A DNA stretch of 64,000 nt, from assembly GCF_913061305.1 (NCBI RefSeq), contig NZ_CAJXST010000007.1:62001-126000 (forward strand). The letters run 5' to 3'. Made by a program: the position numbers and the translations under genes. Source of the DNA: an uncultured Porticoccus sp. GTDB lineage: Bacteria; Pseudomonadota; Gammaproteobacteria; Pseudomonadales; Porticoccaceae. Positions 1 through 9,469 of the stretch are shown here, one piece after another. Under the pieces are notes generated by a model. The model saw nothing but the letters and a program-made list of their open reading frames with translations. It was not told the DNA's origin and ran no database searches. Position 1 is the first letter of the stretch. The number at the start of each line of letters is the position of its first letter.

Positions 1-953
1 AGCAGCCCCCCCAGAAAGGAGCCGACCAGGGTCATCACAAAGCCGTAGAGCTTGCCAACATTGGCGATATCCGTTTTGCTGAAACCGAGATCGAGATAAA
101 ACGGGTTGGCCATGATACCCATGGTGATATCACTGAGCCGATAAAGACCGATAAAGGACAGGATCAGAATGGCCCAGGTCCCGTTGCGTCGAAAAAACTC
201 CACAAACGGTGCCACCACTGCCCCCAGAAACCAGCTTTCCAGCCTGAACCACCAACCGGGCCGGTCAGCGTGCAAGCTATGCTGCAGACCGGATTCAAGC
301 TGCCAGGTTTCGGCTGGAACGGCCCGCTCGGGTTCACTAACCAGCAACACGGTTACCACGCCGACCAGCATCAGCAGCGCCATACACAGATACGCCGTAC
401 TCCAGCCCGACCAATCGGCGAGATAAAAGGCACCGGCACCGGCAACCAGCATGGCGATCCGGTAGCCAAAGATGTACATGGCCGACATCGCGCCCTGGTA
501 TTCATCAATGGCCGACTCGATCCGGAATGCATCGATGGCCACATCCTGGGTGGAGGCGGAAAAAGCCACCAACAGCGAACAAATGGCGACGCTGACCAGC
601 GACACGGTCGGATCGGTGAGCACCATCGCCACCAACCCCAGCATCACCCCCATCTGACCGAGCAAGATCCAGCTGCGCCGCTGACCCAGCAGCCGGGTCA
701 ACACCGGCAGCCTGAGTCGATCCACCACCGGCGCCCAGAGGACCTTGATGGAATAGGTGATGCCCACCCAACCAAAGAAACCGATTGTACTGCGGCTGAT
801 CCCCAGATCCCTGAGCCAGGCGGTCAGTGTCGAGAACACCAGCAACAGGGGCAAACCGGCGGCAAAGCCGAGAAACAGCATGGCAATGACCTGTGGTCTG
901 GAGTAGACCCGCACCGCCTCACCCCAGCTTGCCGTACCATCCTTCAATGCCAT
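1..953 (-). CDS. ampG: AmpG-like muropeptide permease (3' end outside window)
   Basis: Reading the reverse strand from the ATG at 953 gives an open frame of about 317 codons that runs off the left edge of the window. It is a multi-pass major facilitator protein: a short cytoplasmic start (MALKDGTASW), then repeated hydrophobic segments, with the AmpG-typical stretches LGFAAGLPLLLVFSTLTAWL near residue 30 and STQDVAIDAFRIE near residue 150. AmpG imports GlcNAc-1,6-anhydro-muropeptides across the inner membrane for cell wall recycling. Its placement within 3 kb of ampE and ampD, which act in the same pathway, supports the assignment. The gene is divergent from the ABC exporter at 1022, with only 68 bp for both promoters. 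The C-terminal part lies outside the window, so completeness cannot be judged. Confidence 0.9.
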   Translation of the reverse strand, partial: MALKDGTASWGEAVRVYSRPQVIAMLFLGFAAGLPLLLVFSTLTAWLRDLGISRSTIGFFGWVGITYSIKVLWAPVVDRLRLPVLTRLLGQRRSWILLGQMGVMLGLVAMVLTDPTVSLVSVAICSLLVAFSASTQDVAIDAFRIESAIDEYQGAMSAMYIFGYRIAMLVAGAGAFYLADWSGWSTAYLCMALLMLVGVVTVLLVSEPERAVPAETWQLESGLQHSLHADRPGWWFRLESWFLGAVVAPFVEFFRRNGTWAILILSFIGLYRLSDITMGIMANPFYLDLGFSKTDIANVGKLYGFVMTLVGSFLGGL

Positions 954-1021
954 AACGACGCCTCTCCAAACAGGGCAATACCCTAACAGATAATCCTGCA
1001 GATGCTATACACTACGCCGCC

Positions 1022-1906
1022 ATGACAGCCATCCTCGAAGTACGCAACCTGAGCAAATCATTTCGTTCACTGAAAGCTGTGGATGATATCTCCTTTGCCA
1101 TTCCCAAAGGGGCCTGTTTCGGGCTGCTCGGGCCCAATGGCGCGGGGAAAACCACCACCATCGAAATGGTGGAAGGCATCACCAAACCCAGCTCGGGAGA
1201 GATCTACTACAGGGGTAAACCCAGGGACAGCAGCTTTCTGGAGGAAACCGGCATACAGTTTCAATCCACCTCGCTGATGGACTACCTCAGAACCCGCGAA
1301 GTGCTGGCCCTGTTTGCCCGCTTTTACGCCAACAGCACACCCATTGAAGCACTGATCGAGCTGTGCCAACTGGAAGATTTCCTGGACACCTATGCCACCC
1401 GCCTGTCCGGTGGCCAGCGCCAACGCCTGCTGCTGGCCGTGGCACTGATTAACGATCCGGAAATTCTGTTTCTGGACGAACCCACCACCGGACTCGACCC
1501 CCAGTCCCGACGACACTTCTGGTCACTGATACGAACCATCAAGGCCCGCGGCAAAACCGTGCTGCTCACCACCCACTACATGGAAGAAGCCGAGCTATTG
1601 TGCGATCAGCTGATTATTATGGACAAGGGGAATATCATCGCCGAGGGGTCGCCCCAGTCCCTGTTGCGCCAGCACTTTAAGGACAGCTATATCTGTCTCA
1701 ACCGGGAAGATCTCGACGATGACCTGGCAAGCCTTGGCAGCCGGGTTGAAGTCCGTGAAGACGGTATTGCCATCGCCACCTCCAACGTCGAAAAAACCCT
1801 CGCCGAGCTGGTGGCCCTCAATATCAACCTGCGTTCCCTGCGAGTCCGCAACCCCTCCCTGGACGATCTGTTCCTCAAACTCACCGGCCACCATTTAAGG
1901 GAATAA
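1022..1906 (+). CDS. ABC-2 type exporter, ATP-binding subunit
   Basis: A 294-residue ABC ATPase. Walker A is GPNGAGKTTT near residue 38, the signature is LSGGQRQRL near residue 130, and Walker B is ILFLDEPTTGLDP near residue 150, followed by a switch histidine in TTHYMEEAE. A single nucleotide-binding domain followed by a roughly 70-residue C-terminal extension is usual for the CcmA/NatA-like group of multidrug, lipid or polysaccharide exporters. The permease begins 5 bp after its stop codon, so the two form one operon. Substrate is unknown; location between ampG and ampE suggests an envelope role, but this is only inference from position. Confidence 0.88.
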   Translation: MTAILEVRNLSKSFRSLKAVDDISFAIPKGACFGLLGPNGAGKTTTIEMVEGITKPSSGEIYYRGKPRDSSFLEETGIQFQSTSLMDYLRTREVLALFARFYANSTPIEALIELCQLEDFLDTYATRLSGGQRQRLLLAVALINDPEILFLDEPTTGLDPQSRRHFWSLIRTIKARGKTVLLTTHYMEEAELLCDQLIIMDKGNIIAEGSPQSLLRQHFKDSYICLNREDLDDDLASLGSRVEVREDGIAIATSNVEKTLAELVALNINLRSLRVRNPSLDDLFLKLTGHHLRE

Positions 1907-1910
1907 ACCC

Positions 1911-2945
1911 ATGCGACGAATACTGGCCCTGTGGATGGCGAGAAACCGCGAATACTACCGGGATAAAGGCTCCCTGTTCTGGTCATTCATTGCCACTCCG
2001 TTTATCGTGATTGTACTGGCGGTCGCGTTCTCGTCTGAAAACGAGGAAATATTCCGCGCCGGCCTGTTGATCGACTCTGCGTCCGACCGCGCCTACACAC
2101 ACCCCTTCGGTGAAGAAACCGCCATTGGCCTGGTGGAATACACCGACCGACAGGAGGCCCTGCGGCGGGTACAATTTCATCAACTGGATATTCTCCTCAC
2201 CACCCAGCAGCCACCCCGGTACTGGATCAATACCGAATCGGCCAAGGGCCGACTACTGGAAAAGTTGCTGCTCGCCCGGCAACAGACCGGGACAACGTTG
2301 CCACCTCAGCCGGACTGGCAGAAGCAGGAGGTCAGTGGAAAGAAAATTCGCTACATCGACTGGGCCATCCCGGGAATACTGGCCATGAACATGATGTTCA
2401 GTGGTTTATGGGGGATTGGCTATGTGATCGTCCGCTACCGCAAAAATGGTGTATTGAAACGACTTCAGGCTACCCCTCTCAGGGCCTGGGAATTCCTGAT
2501 ATCCCAGGGGCTGTCGCGACTGGGCATCATGCTCGCCGTGACCGTCATTGTATTTCTGATCTGCCATCTGTTCATCGGTTTCATGATGGCGGGCAGTTAC
2601 CTGCTGTTACTGCTGATCGCCATCATCGGTAACCTGTCCATTATCAGTATTTCACTGCTGATGGCCACCCGCACCGCCAGCGAAGAACTGGCCAACGGCC
2701 TACTCAACCTGATCAGTTTTCCCATGCTGTTGCTGTCGGAACTGTGGTTCTCGCTTGACGATGCACCCAACTGGTTACAGCAACTCTCCCAACTGCTGCC
2801 GTTAACCCACCTGGTGTCAGCGGCCAGGGAGGTCATGCTGGAAGGGGCCGGGATCGTACAGGTGGCACCTCAGCTACTGGCACTGGTTGCCATGACGGCA
2901 GTGTTCATTACCCTGGCGGGTATGCTGTTCCGCTGGCACGACTGA
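1911..2945 (+). CDS. ABC-2 type exporter, permease subunit
   Basis: A 344-residue membrane protein of the ABC-2 family. There is one membrane segment near residues 20-40, a large extracytoplasmic domain (roughly 45-165), then five more hydrophobic segments from residue about 170 to the end; this 1+5 arrangement is typical of ABC-2 permeases with a long first loop. The sequence around YRKNGVLKRLQATPL (after the second membrane span) matches the conserved coupling region of the family. It starts 5 bp after the ATPase gene and must pair with it. It ends 8 bp before the convergent stop of ampE; no clear terminator hairpin is visible in between. Substrate not identifiable. Confidence 0.85.
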   Translation: MRRILALWMARNREYYRDKGSLFWSFIATPFIVIVLAVAFSSENEEIFRAGLLIDSASDRAYTHPFGEETAIGLVEYTDRQEALRRVQFHQLDILLTTQQPPRYWINTESAKGRLLEKLLLARQQTGTTLPPQPDWQKQEVSGKKIRYIDWAIPGILAMNMMFSGLWGIGYVIVRYRKNGVLKRLQATPLRAWEFLISQGLSRLGIMLAVTVIVFLICHLFIGFMMAGSYLLLLLIAIIGNLSIISISLLMATRTASEELANGLLNLISFPMLLLSELWFSLDDAPNWLQQLSQLLPLTHLVSAAREVMLEGAGIVQVAPQLLALVAMTAVFITLAGMLFRWHD

Positions 2946-2952
2946 GCCATCC

Positions 2953-3792
2953 TCACCAGAGCACCACCATCAACGCCACCATTGAAAGCGCAAAGATCAG
3001 GGTCCGGGTGAACAGTGCCTGAAGGTTGGCCGGCATCTCTTCACCGGCTGCATTGAGCGCTACTTCGCCCTCGGGCACAGCGTGCTCCGCATAACCACCC
3101 AACACCTCAGCACTTTCGGCAGAAGAAAAAAAGGAGCGCTGCCAGTGCTTGAGGCAGGCCGAAAAGTTACCCACAAAGCACATGGAAATACCCACCAGCC
3201 TGACTGGCAGCCATTCCAGCAACCAGAGCCACCCTGTATCGACAGACTCGCCGGTTGTACTTGCGCGGTCGCGCCGAATCACCGACAACCGATATAAAAG
3301 CGCGCCGGGAGCACCCGCCAGGATGAACCAGAACATCGCAGCAAAATAACGCTCGAAGTAGCGGTAGGCAATCACCTCCAGGGCCGCCAGGCGGGACTGC
3401 TCCGCATTCACCACATCGTCCTGGCGATCGGGACTGAGCGCCGCAACATCGCGATAAGCCGCCTGGTGATCACCCCGCCCCAGGTCTTCCTCGTAATCCG
3501 CCACCTCAGGCTCAAGACTGCCGCGCCCGAGCGCATAGAGAAACACCAGCAAACTCAGCACAAACTGCGGCAAACCCAGCCAGCTGTTACCCAGCAACCC
3601 GATCACCAGCGCCAGGGCGGCGACCGGCAGCAACAGGGTGATCACCTGCTGCACGCGGGGAGCCGACTGAAGCTTTGGCCAGCTGGCAAGCCGATCACAG
3701 AACCGGTGAAACCAGCCATCGGACTGGATCGCCGCCAACGAACCCAGCTGACGTAACAGCAGAAGCCCCACCACAATTACAATAAATTCCAT
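2953..3792 (-). CDS. ampE: AmpE inner-membrane protein
   Basis: A 279-residue integral membrane protein. The N-terminal MEFIVIVVGLLLLRQLGS, the central loop containing FAAMFWFILAGAPGALLYRL, and membrane spans near both ends agree with AmpE, a cytoplasmic-membrane protein of the CobD/CbiB superfamily associated with beta-lactamase regulation. Its ATG at 3792 lies just downstream of the ampD stop codon (TGA at 3794-3796, sequence tgaTATG), so ampD and ampE are translationally coupled. The ampD-ampE pair is a long-recognised operon in gammaproteobacteria. The molecular activity of AmpE is still unclear; no AmpR/AmpC gene is present in the window. Confidence 0.88.
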   Translation of the reverse strand: MEFIVIVVGLLLLRQLGSLAAIQSDGWFHRFCDRLASWPKLQSAPRVQQVITLLLPVAALALVIGLLGNSWLGLPQFVLSLLVFLYALGRGSLEPEVADYEEDLGRGDHQAAYRDVAALSPDRQDDVVNAEQSRLAALEVIAYRYFERYFAAMFWFILAGAPGALLYRLSVIRRDRASTTGESVDTGWLWLLEWLPVRLVGISMCFVGNFSACLKHWQRSFFSSAESAEVLGGYAEHAVPEGEVALNAAGEEMPANLQALFTRTLIFALSMVALMVVLW

Positions 3793-3793
3793 A

Positions 3794-4300
3794 TCACGCC
3801 TCCAGGGCAGCGCTCAATCGCCGCCAGTCAAAGCAGGGGCCCGGATCGGTCTTGCGCCCGGGCGCGATGTCACTGTGACCGACAATACGCTGTTTTGACA
3901 GACCGGGGTAGTGCGCCAGTAAAACCCGAACCAGCGCCGCCAGACAGTGGTATTGCTGGTCGGTATAGGGCTGGTCATCGCTGCCCTCCAACTCTATCCC
4001 CAGCGAAAAGTCATTACAGTTTTCCGCGCCATCAAAGCAGGACTGCCCCGCGTGCCAGGCGCGGTCGTGAAACGAAACAAACTGCACCACGCCACCATCG
4101 CGCCGGATCAACAGGTGAGCGGAGACCCTGAGATCGGCAATCTCACGAAAATAGGGGTGGGCGTCGGCATCCAGGCAATTGGTAAAAAAGTCGCAGATGT
4201 GCGCACTGCCAAACTGACCGGGTGGCAGGCTGATATTGTGGATCACCAGCAATGATAGCGCCGCCGTTGCCGGCCGCTGATTAAAGTTTGGCGAGGGCAC
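3794..4300 (-). CDS. ampD: 1,6-anhydro-N-acetylmuramyl-L-alanine amidase AmpD
   Basis: A 168-residue cytoplasmic amidase of the N-acetylmuramoyl-L-alanine amidase type 2 family. It cleaves the stem peptide from 1,6-anhydro-MurNAc during peptidoglycan recycling. The zinc ligands can be read: a His in LLVIHNISLPPGQFG near residue 21, and the His and Asp of VGHSDIAPGRKTDPGP near residues 142-153. The length is in the usual AmpD range (about 180), lacks a signal peptide, and so fits cytoplasmic AmpD rather than the periplasmic AmiD-type enzymes. First gene of the ampDE operon. AmpD and the ampG gene upstream would act on the same imported muropeptides. The 167 bp upstream (4301-4467) hold its promoter; no strong consensus was recognised. 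Confidence 0.93.
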   Translation of the reverse strand: MPSPNFNQRPATAALSLLVIHNISLPPGQFGSAHICDFFTNCLDADAHPYFREIADLRVSAHLLIRRDGGVVQFVSFHDRAWHAGQSCFDGAENCNDFSLGIELEGSDDQPYTDQQYHCLAALVRVLLAHYPGLSKQRIVGHSDIAPGRKTDPGPCFDWRRLSAALEA

Positions 4301-4467
4301 ATGCCGCGCACCCGTCAGCCAGCCTTGCGAATCGATAGAAAAACCAGAAATAGTCTATGCTCCCGGCAAAGAATCACCTGAATACTAGTGGGGGTTATCC
4401 CGGGGTTGAAGAATCAGCGGGGACAGCTCCGCAGCCTCTTGTTTGCAGCAGGAAAGCCAACATAGCC

Positions 4468-6744
4468 TCAATGCACCGATTTGGACTGGCACATCTCACC
4501 GACCACACCTTCCAGAGCACGGTCAAACAACCGGGTTTTTTCCAGCGGGCGAAGCTTCTCGGTTTGCAGATCCATCGCCACCCGGTTGCGGTGCTTTTCA
4601 GATACTTTGGCGCCCTGGCGGTTCACAAAAATAAATTTACCGGAAGGCAACACAACCCCCGCCAGCTTACAGCGCCGCTTGTCGGCGCCCTCATCGGTCA
4701 TTTCGACCCAGGCACCTCTGGTGAGGCTATCGGCCCGACGCAGGTACTGCTCATCCACATGCTCAGCCGAATCGTCCTCCAACCCGGCAGGATTACCCGG
4801 AATATTGGTTCTGAGCGCATCCACCAGCACCGACTGCAGGGGGCTGGCAGACACACCGTGGCGCAAGCTCTCCTCGCTGCCAGTAACGGGTTCGCCACGA
4901 AAATACTGTTCCATCGCCCCCAGCAAACGGCCCATGTCATAGTCGTCGTAGGAGACATTTTCCAGACTGTCCTTGATGGTTGCCAGTACCGGTGCGACAA
5001 CCCCGGCATCCGTCTGCCCCTGGGCGACCAGCTCAAGCAAACGATCCAGCAACCGAATGCTGCCATGCCATTCTTCAGAATCCTGACCGGACCGCACGTG
5101 GTTCAGGAACAACACCTTGCACCAGGCGTCTTCGGCAAAACTGACCACAAAACGCGGCAGGGTTTTGCCCTTTACACGCTCCATCAGCACCTTCACCACG
5201 GCCTGATGCGCATGGTTGACCTTTTCTGTGGCAGTCGCCTCCTCCATCAGCCGCTGCTCAAGTACGGCAACACGGCGCCGCTCTTTTTCTACCAGATCAA
5301 TAAAGTTCAGCAGCAATTGTGTCAGCGCAGCATGGTCGCCGGGAGGCTGCCCGGCGAGCTCATCGGCCACACTGGAAATTGCTCGCGCAACCGGATCTTC
5401 ATCAACATCGACCTTTTCCGTGTAACCGATGGACGCTTCGGCAATTTCGTTTAACAGCCGTCTGGCCGGGTGCTTTTCCCGATCAAGAAATGTGTTGTCC
5501 TTGAGGGCGAGCTGCAGAATAGGCAACTCCAGCTTGCGCAATTCCGTCGCCAACTGGGCACAGGCAATCGTCTGGTGATTGACCTTGACAAACAACCTGT
5601 CGAGCAAATCGACGAGTCCTCGCTCAGTACCACCGAGACTGGCTTCTCCCTGCCGCTCGAGATGGCCATCAATAAGTTGTAAAAGCCCTTCGCTGTCGTC
5701 AGCTTCAGCGCTGACCGCATTGGACCAGTCCTGCTGCAAATCGCCCACCATGGAGACGAGCTGGTCCCCCTCAATGCGCTGGCGCGTGTCAGCAGCCTCG
5801 GAACCCGACTTTCCCGACGCACCCCAGTGCAACAGATTTTTCAGCTGCGAAAGCAACTGACCATAGCGCTGGCCATCATCCTGCCTGCGATTCGTCGGTT
5901 GACCGGTACCGGCTTGATGGCGGCTGTCGGTAGCGCGGCTATCCGGGCCGGGCTGACCAGCGGTCTCTCCAGAAGCAGAAGCAGAAACCGGGGCAGGGGA
6001 AGAGGAGGAATGTGCGGTGCCGGCCACAGACGCCTGTTCCGGCGGGGGCGCCGGGGGTTTTTCCTGCTGTCGCTGTTCAACCCGAGCCTTGCGCAACTGC
6101 TCCAGATCGGGCAACACGCCCATATCGCGGAGACGCTTGTTGCCCTCCACCAGAAAATCCTTCAACGACACCATTACCTGACGGTCAAACAACTTGAACA
6201 GCACCAACTTAACCGGCAGTTTGAGTTCGAGGTGGGCCACGGCCTCATTAAAGGATTCACAGATCACATCCGGCCCGACCGGATTGTTTTTCATGGTCAC
6301 CGTGGCCGGCACCATGGAGCTGAGACGGGTATTGAGGGCTTCGAGTTCAGGCTTGCAGAGCTCCGATACCCGAAACACCATGGTATCCAGTGCGATGATT
6401 TCTTCGAGCTGTTCGTTCTCCACCACTTCCAGCCCTTCGGGCTCCTGAGTGGGTAGTTCCGGATCCTGGTGCTGGCCCAGCTGCTGAAAGCTCTGGGTGA
6501 GCACACCAAAAAAATTGTGCTCGATATTTTTTCGTTCCATCCGGATCAGACGCATCGCATCAAAATACATGGTTTGCTGGCGGTTGTTGTCCGCGCGATC
6601 GGCGAGATCGAAAAAGGTGTCATCCACCTGATCAAACATATTGTTCAGACGGGAAGAGAGGAACGTATGGACACGCCCCTTGAGCGCCAGTAGTGGCCGA
6701 GGCAACCGAAACAAAGCTACTGATAGCTTATCTACATCTGTCAC
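4468..6744 (-). CDS. DUF1631 family protein, copy A
   Basis: A 758-residue protein of the DUF1631 family, whose function is not established. Hallmarks are the N-terminal VDDTFFDLADRA and YFDAMRLIR segment (residues 40-70), a central block with DREKHPARRLLNEIA, a predicted alpha-helical region with EKERRR, and a C-terminal small domain of the form GAWVEM...CKLAGVVLPSGKFIFVNRQG, which looks beta-rich and PilZ-like. A Pro/Ser/Gly-rich low-complexity linker spans about residues 225-290. No signal peptide or membrane span. It is paralogous to the neighbouring gene at 6939-9212. A DUF1631 gene also sits between ampD and nadC in Pseudomonas (from memory), so one copy is ancestral to this locus. Cytoplasmic; role unknown. 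Confidence 0.82.
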   Translation of the reverse strand: MTDVDKLSVALFRLPRPLLALKGRVHTFLSSRLNNMFDQVDDTFFDLADRADNNRQQTMYFDAMRLIRMERKNIEHNFFGVLTQSFQQLGQHQDPELPTQEPEGLEVVENEQLEEIIALDTMVFRVSELCKPELEALNTRLSSMVPATVTMKNNPVGPDVICESFNEAVAHLELKLPVKLVLFKLFDRQVMVSLKDFLVEGNKRLRDMGVLPDLEQLRKARVEQRQQEKPPAPPPEQASVAGTAHSSSSPAPVSASASGETAGQPGPDSRATDSRHQAGTGQPTNRRQDDGQRYGQLLSQLKNLLHWGASGKSGSEAADTRQRIEGDQLVSMVGDLQQDWSNAVSAEADDSEGLLQLIDGHLERQGEASLGGTERGLVDLLDRLFVKVNHQTIACAQLATELRKLELPILQLALKDNTFLDREKHPARRLLNEIAEASIGYTEKVDVDEDPVARAISSVADELAGQPPGDHAALTQLLLNFIDLVEKERRRVAVLEQRLMEEATATEKVNHAHQAVVKVLMERVKGKTLPRFVVSFAEDAWCKVLFLNHVRSGQDSEEWHGSIRLLDRLLELVAQGQTDAGVVAPVLATIKDSLENVSYDDYDMGRLLGAMEQYFRGEPVTGSEESLRHGVSASPLQSVLVDALRTNIPGNPAGLEDDSAEHVDEQYLRRADSLTRGAWVEMTDEGADKRRCKLAGVVLPSGKFIFVNRQGAKVSEKHRNRVAMDLQTEKLRPLEKTRLFDRALEGVVGEMCQSKSVH

Positions 6745-6938
6745 TTCTGCCCTCTACTCCAAAACAACCAGTTGCTGATCATAACTTACCTGCACATTCG
6801 AGTCTCAGGTTGTCCTGGAAGAATAGCTTAACAACAGGGAACAACAAGGGTGCCCGGCCACTGAAACTGGCCGGCTATGGCACCAATTGTTTATTTGCCG
6901 CAGAAGAGGGCATCAGAAAAAGTGTTGCAACAATAAGG

Positions 6939-9212
6939 CTAGTGAGCCTGGCGGCTGGTTCGAATATCCTTTATTACGCGCTCCAAAGTATTGTCAAACA
7001 AGTGTGAGTTATCCAACACAACCAGGTTTTTGTTTTGTATGCTGATGGCCGTGCGGTTGCGGTTCATCTCAGCAACCTTGGTGCCCTGGCGGTTCACGAA
7101 AATATAGATTCCCGGGGGAGATATCACTCCAGCCACCTTGCAGCGCTTGTTGGAAGAAGTTTCATCCAGAAAATCAACCCAGGCGCCGCGACAGAGAGAA
7201 TTGAGTGCCTTCAGAGACGCTTCATCAGGACCTGCCGCCTCATCACCTTCAGTGGCAGCATCCTCCTCCAGTTTGCGCTGCCCCGGCATGTCCGTTTTAA
7301 TTTTCCTGATAACCACTGTCTCATGTGGTTTATTGGCAACAACGATGGTCTGTACTTTCGGCCCGGCCACCTCTTCCGGTTGGCCGGTCAATTCTTCAGC
7401 GACGGGTTCTATCTGGCCAACACCTTCATCGGGTTTATCGTTTTCAGATTTATTGCGATAAAAGTATTCCTCGAGCCTGATGATCAGCCGACCCAGGTCA
7501 TAGGATTCATAAGCGATATCTTCGAGGTGTTCCTGAATGGCAGCCAATAGCGACTTGACGTCGTCATCACTCACCTCACCGCCATCTGCATGTGCCAGCA
7601 CCCGGTCCAGAATCCCAACCGCAGTTTCCCACTGCTCGGGCGACGATTCAGTCCGCAGACAGGCCATGAACATCACCCGGCACCAGGCCTTCTCGGCAAA
7701 ATGTACCAACAGTCGAGGGAAAGACTTGCCCTGCATGCGCTCATTCAGGGTCTTGTCGACCAACTGGTGTGCCTGATTGACCTTTTCGGATGCCGCCGCT
7801 TTCTCTATAACGCGCTGCTCCATCATGAGAGCCTTGCGACGTTCCTTTTCTGTCAGCTGAATGAAGTCGAGCAGCAACTGTTTAAGGTCCTCCGTACCCA
7901 TGGTTTCTTCAGCCGAAAGCTTCTGGGCGATTTCAGAGATAGCTCTACCCACAGGATCGGTATTGATATCCGCATCTTCGGGAAACCCTATGGCAACCTG
8001 TGTTATCTCATTGATCAACCTTCTTGCCGGGTGTTTCTCCTTATCAAAAAAGCTGGGGTCCTGAAGCACGATTCTCAGAAGGGGTAATTCCAGCTTCCGC
8101 AACTCACGGGAAAACCCGCCCGAAATATGGTTTTCACTGTGCATTCTCGAGAACAGCTGATCCAACAGGCTGACCACACTGTAATCCTGCCGCCCCAGAC
8201 CCGGGCCGCCCTGTTGCTGGAGTCGGCCCTCAATCAGACCAAGCAGCCCCCCCTCGCTGTGGCTGCTCTCGCCCCACTCGCGCTGCAGGCCGGAAACCAG
8301 AGAGACCAGCTGATCCTGGCTGATGGATGCGTTAGGTGCCGAAGCATAAGCATAATTATCCGGTTGCCCCAGAAATTCCTGTAATTGAGAAATAAGCTGG
8401 CTGTGGCCGCCGGATCTCTCAGCGCCATGTTTTGCAAAGGCGGAGTTGCCTTCTTGATAATCCGGTTTCTTGGCCGCACCACTGCCCTGAGCAGATTGAT
8501 TGGGGTTGATCGCTTTTTTTGCCTGCTGCTTTTCCAGGTCAGGCAATACACCGAATTTACGGAGCAACCGGTTACCGTCAACCAATAGAGTCCCAACAGC
8601 ATCCATGACATGCCGGTCAATCAGTTTAAGCAACACCAGTTTTGAGCGAATATCAATTTCCAGCTCCAATAGTGTCTGCCGCAGTGATTCACAGATAATG
8701 TCCGGCCCAAGGGGGTTGTTAATTGCGGTGACTTCACTGGGCACTATGGAATTTATCCGCATCACCAGCAGCTTGAGATCGTATTTATGGCGCTTCGCCA
8801 CCTTGGAAACCATGCTGTCCATGGCAATCATTTCTTCGAGATCTTCGTTTTCCACCAGCGTGAGACCCGCCGGGCTCTCCGCTGCGGATGCCCTGGTGCT
8901 GGCACCCCGATATCCCCGGTTGCCAAGCCGTTGAAAAGAATTGTCGATGGCCTGTGAAAATTTATGTTCAATTGATTTTCGTTGCAGACGAATCAACCGC
9001 ATCGCATCGAAATACGTTGCCTGCTCACCGTTACTCGCCGCCCGATCTGCAAGATCGAAAAACGTATCATCCACATGGTCAAAAACTTCAGCCAGCCGCT
9101 GATCCAAAACGACTTTTGCGTGATCTCTCAACTGGCGAAGGGACTCAGGCATTTCAAAGCCCCTGGCCTTCATTTTTTCAGCCTCAACTAATTTCAAACG
9201 CTCGTTCATCAT
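6939..9212 (-). CDS. DUF1631 family protein, copy B
   Basis: A 757-residue DUF1631 protein. The start was placed at the ATG-ATG pair (9212/9209) preceded by an AGCAGG element; the longer frame to 9257 would need a TTG and adds an unconserved leader. It shares with copy A the VDDTFFDLADRA, YFDAMRLIR, DKEKHPARRLINEI and C-terminal GAWVDF...CKVAGVISPPGIYIFVNRQGTKV segments, in the same order and spacing. It differs by lacking the Pro/Ser-rich linker and by carrying an acidic stretch before the C-terminal domain (around residues 640-690). The 194 bp between the two copies hold no gene. It is divergent from nadC with 257 bp between. Function unknown. Confidence 0.82.
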   Translation of the reverse strand: MMNERLKLVEAEKMKARGFEMPESLRQLRDHAKVVLDQRLAEVFDHVDDTFFDLADRAASNGEQATYFDAMRLIRLQRKSIEHKFSQAIDNSFQRLGNRGYRGASTRASAAESPAGLTLVENEDLEEMIAMDSMVSKVAKRHKYDLKLLVMRINSIVPSEVTAINNPLGPDIICESLRQTLLELEIDIRSKLVLLKLIDRHVMDAVGTLLVDGNRLLRKFGVLPDLEKQQAKKAINPNQSAQGSGAAKKPDYQEGNSAFAKHGAERSGGHSQLISQLQEFLGQPDNYAYASAPNASISQDQLVSLVSGLQREWGESSHSEGGLLGLIEGRLQQQGGPGLGRQDYSVVSLLDQLFSRMHSENHISGGFSRELRKLELPLLRIVLQDPSFFDKEKHPARRLINEITQVAIGFPEDADINTDPVGRAISEIAQKLSAEETMGTEDLKQLLLDFIQLTEKERRKALMMEQRVIEKAAASEKVNQAHQLVDKTLNERMQGKSFPRLLVHFAEKAWCRVMFMACLRTESSPEQWETAVGILDRVLAHADGGEVSDDDVKSLLAAIQEHLEDIAYESYDLGRLIIRLEEYFYRNKSENDKPDEGVGQIEPVAEELTGQPEEVAGPKVQTIVVANKPHETVVIRKIKTDMPGQRKLEEDAATEGDEAAGPDEASLKALNSLCRGAWVDFLDETSSNKRCKVAGVISPPGIYIFVNRQGTKVAEMNRNRTAISIQNKNLVVLDNSHLFDNTLERVIKDIRTSRQAH

Positions 9213-9469
9213 TGTGTGGCCTGCTCGGAGATAAATCGTATTAGACGAAGTGGTCAAATATTGACTCAGATTATAGGTCCCATACCCAGCACCCGGGATA
9301 AGTGAAACGCCAACCAGTTCCCATAACTGACCAGCCGATCAGGACTTTGTCCAAAACCGAGAAACAGGTCACACTTGCTGCCGCCAATGACTGCCGCAAC
9401 TTATTCCACACCAGCCTATTCCCCCATAAACGACTGTTGTAATATGCCCGGATCGCAGCTGGATACCCT

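Noticed and set aside
270-986. Forward open frame of 238 codons
   Set aside because: It is antisense to the ampG coding region, whose reverse-strand translation gives a clear AmpG sequence.
4357-5454. Forward open frame of 365 codons
   Set aside because: It lies antisense to DUF1631 copy A and has no domain features.
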